NCBI GenBank assembly: GCA_945868805.1
Contig: CAMBMO010000010.1
Location: 1 to 64,000 of the forward strand
Direction: 5' to 3'
DNA length: 64,000 nt
DNA from: Singulisphaera sp. GP187
GTDB lineage: Bacteria; Planctomycetota; Phycisphaerae; Phycisphaerales; SM1A02
Under the pieces are notes generated by a model. The model did not search any database. It was not told the DNA's origin and saw nothing but the letters and a program-made list of their open reading frames with translations. How positions within the stretch are numbered: the first letter of the stretch is position 1; each line of letters begins with the position of its first letter. Positions 61,860-64,000 of this stretch are shown here, one piece after another. The translations under genes were made by a program, and so were the position numbers.

Positions 61860-62084
61860 TCAACGTGTCAAGTGACGCATTCGAGCGACCCACACACCGT
61901 ACTCCAGCGCCGACCGTAGTCGAGCTTTGCGAGTCACCGAGAAAGGACTCGACGGCGATCCGAATGCGGTCTCGTCGCGCCATCTTGCGTACCGACCACG
62001 CAAGCGAAACTTCATCACGAACGCCAATCGCGCGAGTTCAAGCGAGGCTCGGAAAACATCAATTGGTGAAAGTCGCACGGTCAA
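61860..62084 (-). CDS. Small basic conserved-looking protein
   Basis: This 74-aa frame starts at a TTG that overlaps the nuoH stop as TTGA, a typical coupled arrangement. The product is very basic with aromatic residues (AFVMKFRLRGRYARWRDETA, then RSALEYGVWVARMRHL). The RGxYxRWRxETAFG-like stretch resembles small proteins of planctomycetes as I recall them, but I cannot name a family. There is no membrane segment or signal. The terminator 124 bases downstream shows the transcript extends through it. Against it: a TTG start and no clear ribosome site. Confidence 0.5.
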   Translation of the reverse strand: MTVRLSPIDVFRASLELARLAFVMKFRLRGRYARWRDETAFGSPSSPFSVTRKARLRSALEYGVWVARMRHLTR

Positions 62085-63418
62085 TGGATCGACATCGTCC
62101 CTTGACGAGGATCGGGAATTGCTGAATCATCGAGTGCGACTGGATGGGTCGACGCAGTGACGACCTGCTCGTCGGAGAGGGGTGAAAAGCGACTTCCGAT
62201 GATAGGAATGCGCCGATTCGGACTGTCCTGATGAGGCATGAACGGGTGGGCTGTCCAGATGATGAACAAACATCCGCCTGATGCAAGGAACATGTACTGC
62301 GAGACACCGAAATAGGTCATGATCGCCGCTGCCGCGAGGAGCAGAATCGCCACAGGAATCATCCCCTGCCAGGCGAGCTTCATCAGTTGATCGAAGCGGA
62401 AGCGAGGCAGGGTCCAGCGAATTGCCATCGTGAAGGCGACCACGAGTGTCGTCTTGCCGATCATGATCGCCATCTGAAGGAGTACGAGTCCCAGTCCGCC
62501 AATGAGCGGGAGATCCCAGTTCCATGAAGTCGGTATCACGCCACCGACCGGATTGATGCTCCAGCCACCGAGGAAGAGCAACGCGAAGAACGCGGATCCT
62601 GTGATGACATGGAAGTACTCCGCAAGGAAAAACATTGCAAATCGCATCGACGAGTATTCCGTGTGGAATCCTCCGACGAGTTCGCTCTCCGCTTCTGCGA
62701 GATCGAAGGGTGCCCGGTTCGACTCCGCCAGCATGCAGGTATAGAACAGGATCGCAACGAGCGGTTGCTGGAGAAGGTTCCAACTGAACTGCTGTTGATG
62801 GGCGATGATGACATATGGATCAAGCGAGCCAGCGATCAAGATGACGCAGAGCAAGCAGAGTCCCATCGGAATTTCGTAGGAGATCATCTGGGCGCTCGCG
62901 CGCAATCCGCCAAGAAACGAGAATTTGCTGTTGCTTGCCCAGCCACCGAGCGCGACGCCATAAACACCGAGGCTGGTGATGGCGATGAGGTAGATCACTC
63001 CAACATTTAGGTTCGCTCCTGCGATCTTGACGAGTGCCGGACCAATGCCAAGGGTCGACTTGACGATCTCCGGAAGCGTCGAGAGATCGAGAATCCCGCC
63101 CCAAGGGATGATCACGAATGCCGCCATCGCGGGAATAATGCTCAGCCCAGGCCCGAGCGTGAAGAGCACTGCGTCCGCCCCATGTGGCGTGTGTTCTTCC
63201 TTCATGATGAATTTGAGACCGTCGGCGAGCGGCTGTAGCAATCCGCGAGGGCCGACGCGATTGGGGCCGACGCGGTCCTGCATCCACGCGCTGAGTTTCC
63301 GCTCGAGCATCACGCCGTAGGCACATCCACCGAGAAGGATGTGAATCATCACCACGATGACGATCACGTTGGTGATGAGTTGTGGCAATCCACCTGTCAG
63401 GGGAATGAGGCTAGTCAT
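62081..63418 (-). CDS. nuoH: NADH-quinone oxidoreductase subunit H
   Basis: This 445-aa membrane subunit of complex I links the peripheral arm to the proton pumps and lines the quinone cavity. NuoH signatures are VMLERKLSAWMQDRVGPNRV near 36-55, GLLQPLADGLKFIMKEEHTP near 59-78, ESNRAPFDLAEAESELVGGF near 233-252, and SSMRFAMFFLAEYFHVITGS. It is longer than E. coli NuoH (325) because of extra C-terminal hydrophobic and polar residues. It has its own TAGACT box and terminator, and the gene before it is carB rather than another nuo gene, so it appears separated from the main nuo cluster. Confidence 0.93.
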   Translation of the reverse strand: MTSLIPLTGGLPQLITNVIVIVVMIHILLGGCAYGVMLERKLSAWMQDRVGPNRVGPRGLLQPLADGLKFIMKEEHTPHGADAVLFTLGPGLSIIPAMAAFVIIPWGGILDLSTLPEIVKSTLGIGPALVKIAGANLNVGVIYLIAITSLGVYGVALGGWASNSKFSFLGGLRASAQMISYEIPMGLCLLCVILIAGSLDPYVIIAHQQQFSWNLLQQPLVAILFYTCMLAESNRAPFDLAEAESELVGGFHTEYSSMRFAMFFLAEYFHVITGSAFFALLFLGGWSINPVGGVIPTSWNWDLPLIGGLGLVLLQMAIMIGKTTLVVAFTMAIRWTLPRFRFDQLMKLAWQGMIPVAILLLAAAAIMTYFGVSQYMFLASGGCLFIIWTAHPFMPHQDSPNRRIPIIGSRFSPLSDEQVVTASTHPVALDDSAIPDPRQGTMSIH

Positions 63419-63427
63419 GCGTACCGA

Positions 63428-63433
63428 AGTCTA
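63428..63433 (-). promoter_or_regulatory. Candidate -10 box TAGACT for nuoH
   Basis: TAGACT on the minus strand ends nine bases before the ATG at 63418, in the 37-base gap after carB. Confidence 0.45.
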
Positions 63434-63455
63434 TCGTTGTGTTTGGATCCGTCGT

Positions 63456-64000
63456 TCAGACTGCGAGTGGCTTCTCTGTCGGCGTGAACGGGGCTCGCGT
63501 CAAGTGCGGGAAGTAATCCTGGATCGCGCTGACATTCCATGCGCCACCTTGAAGCGCGGAAATCGCCTGCACCGCCGCGCGAGCACCCGCGACGGTGGTC
63601 ATAATCGGCGTGCCAGAACGCACTGAACCTGCGCGAATGCGACCCTCGTCGGTGTGAGCACCTTTGCGCGTGGGCGTATTGATGATGAGAACGATTTCGC
63701 CAGATCGAATGAGATCGAGCACGTTTGGTCGTTGCCCTTCGGCGATCTTGGGAACGAGGTCGGACGGGACACCGTGGCGCGCAAGAAATTCGTGAGTCCC
63801 TCGACTGGAGGTGATTGTGAAACCAATCGCAATAAGGCTTCTCGCGATGTCGATCGCCGCTGGCTTGTCGCCCTCGCGCACGCTGAGAAAGACTCTTCCG
63901 CTCGTTGGCAACTTCACTCCAGCGGCCATTTGCGCCTTGGCGAAGGCAACTGGCAGCGATCGATCCGCGCCCATGACCTCGCCCGTCGATCGCATTTCAG
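63456..64000 (-). CDS. carB: Carbamoyl-phosphate synthase large subunit, C-terminal part (cut by window edge)
   Basis: About 180 C-terminal residues are visible and the frame is open to the right edge. EMRSTGEVMG-type sequence (MRSTGEVMGADRSLPVAFAK) ends the second ATP-grasp domain, then the MGS-like regulatory domain follows with SGRVFLSVREGDKPAAIDIA and IGFTITSSRGTHEFLARHGV and LIINTPTRKGAHTDEGRIRA. This domain binds allosteric effectors such as UMP and IMP or ornithine in the E. coli enzyme. CarB makes carbamoyl phosphate from bicarbonate, ammonia and ATP. The glutaminase partner carA is 28 kb away on the plus strand. Confidence 0.93.
   Translation of the reverse strand, partial: EMRSTGEVMGADRSLPVAFAKAQMAAGVKLPTSGRVFLSVREGDKPAAIDIARSLIAIGFTITSSRGTHEFLARHGVPSDLVPKIAEGQRPNVLDLIRSGEIVLIINTPTRKGAHTDEGRIRAGSVRSGTPIMTTVAGARAAVQAISALQGGAWNVSAIQDYFPHLTRAPFTPTEKPLAV

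Noticed and set aside
61774-61983. 69-aa minus-strand frame overlapping the small ORF
   Set aside because: It overlaps the better-supported small ORF in another frame and runs through the direct repeats; no ribosome site.

Overview
The window is a moderately GC-rich bacterial chromosome segment, densely packed with genes and with no mobile element, tRNA, rRNA or CRISPR array that I can see. It most resembles Planctomycetota, probably the Phycisphaerae/Phycisphaerales. The reasons are a dockerin-like calcium-binding tail of the DLNGD...NGADL...LLSNWG type on a multiheme cytochrome, an exosortase with its companion protein, very large TPR proteins, a TPR-secretin fusion with glycine-rich inserts, DapL-type diaminopimelate synthesis, and many Pro/Ala/Lys-rich low-complexity linkers. 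This assignment is an inference from protein style, not a phylogenetic result.

Layout. 1-6.3 kb: the start of a DegT-family aminotransferase, a divergent GH57 glycosidase, then a minus-strand run (GT2 glycosyltransferase, pyrE, LPG-synthase-like membrane protein, TPR protein). 6.3-13.1 kb, plus strand: an exported protein, a peptide-ABC binding protein and one permease, a lipoprotein, and a five-heme cytochrome with a dockerin-like tail. 13.1-18.7 kb, minus: inorganic pyrophosphatase, a tricorn-like protease and an SPFH protein. 18.8-23.2 kb, plus: M42 aminopeptidase, a SAM methyltransferase, dapL and an APC permease. 23.2-25.6 kb, minus: rlmE and an esterase. 25.7-26.6 kb, plus: a DUF4097-like protein. 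26.6-34.0 kb, minus: one apparent operon, secretin -> STAS -> RsbW-like ATPase -> Gfo/Idh/MocA -> endonuclease IV fused to a TPR lipoprotein-like domain -> queF. 34.2-42.9 kb, plus: carA-priA, then sucA-sucB and a lipoprotein.

42.9-64.0 kb is a long minus-strand region. In transcription order it reads carB (cut by the window edge), nuoH with a small overlapping ORF and a strong intrinsic terminator, radA, pyrB, then an exopolysaccharide/exosortase locus (wza-like lipoprotein, exosortase, EpsI-like protein, 1613-aa TPR protein, Wzc-like co-polymerase, WecA-like glycosyl-1-phosphate transferase). This runs by a 4-bp overlap into a small division/cell-wall cluster (rsmH, LysM protein, ftsL-like, ftsI/PBP) ending in a second terminator. 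The exosortase locus should make and export a polysaccharide and process exosortase-tagged proteins; no tagged substrate is encoded in this window.

For regulation, the most repeated signal is a TANNCT hexamer (TAGACT, TACACT, TATTCT, TACTCT) 6-11 bases before many start codons, often close enough to predict leaderless mRNAs. The sucA and wza leaders are exceptions, with long inverted repeats around their ribosome binding sites. The most unusual items are the endonuclease IV-TPR fusion, the Wzc-like protein whose Walker A lysine is valine, the structured sucA and wza leaders, and the physical fusion of the exosortase locus with cell-division genes.
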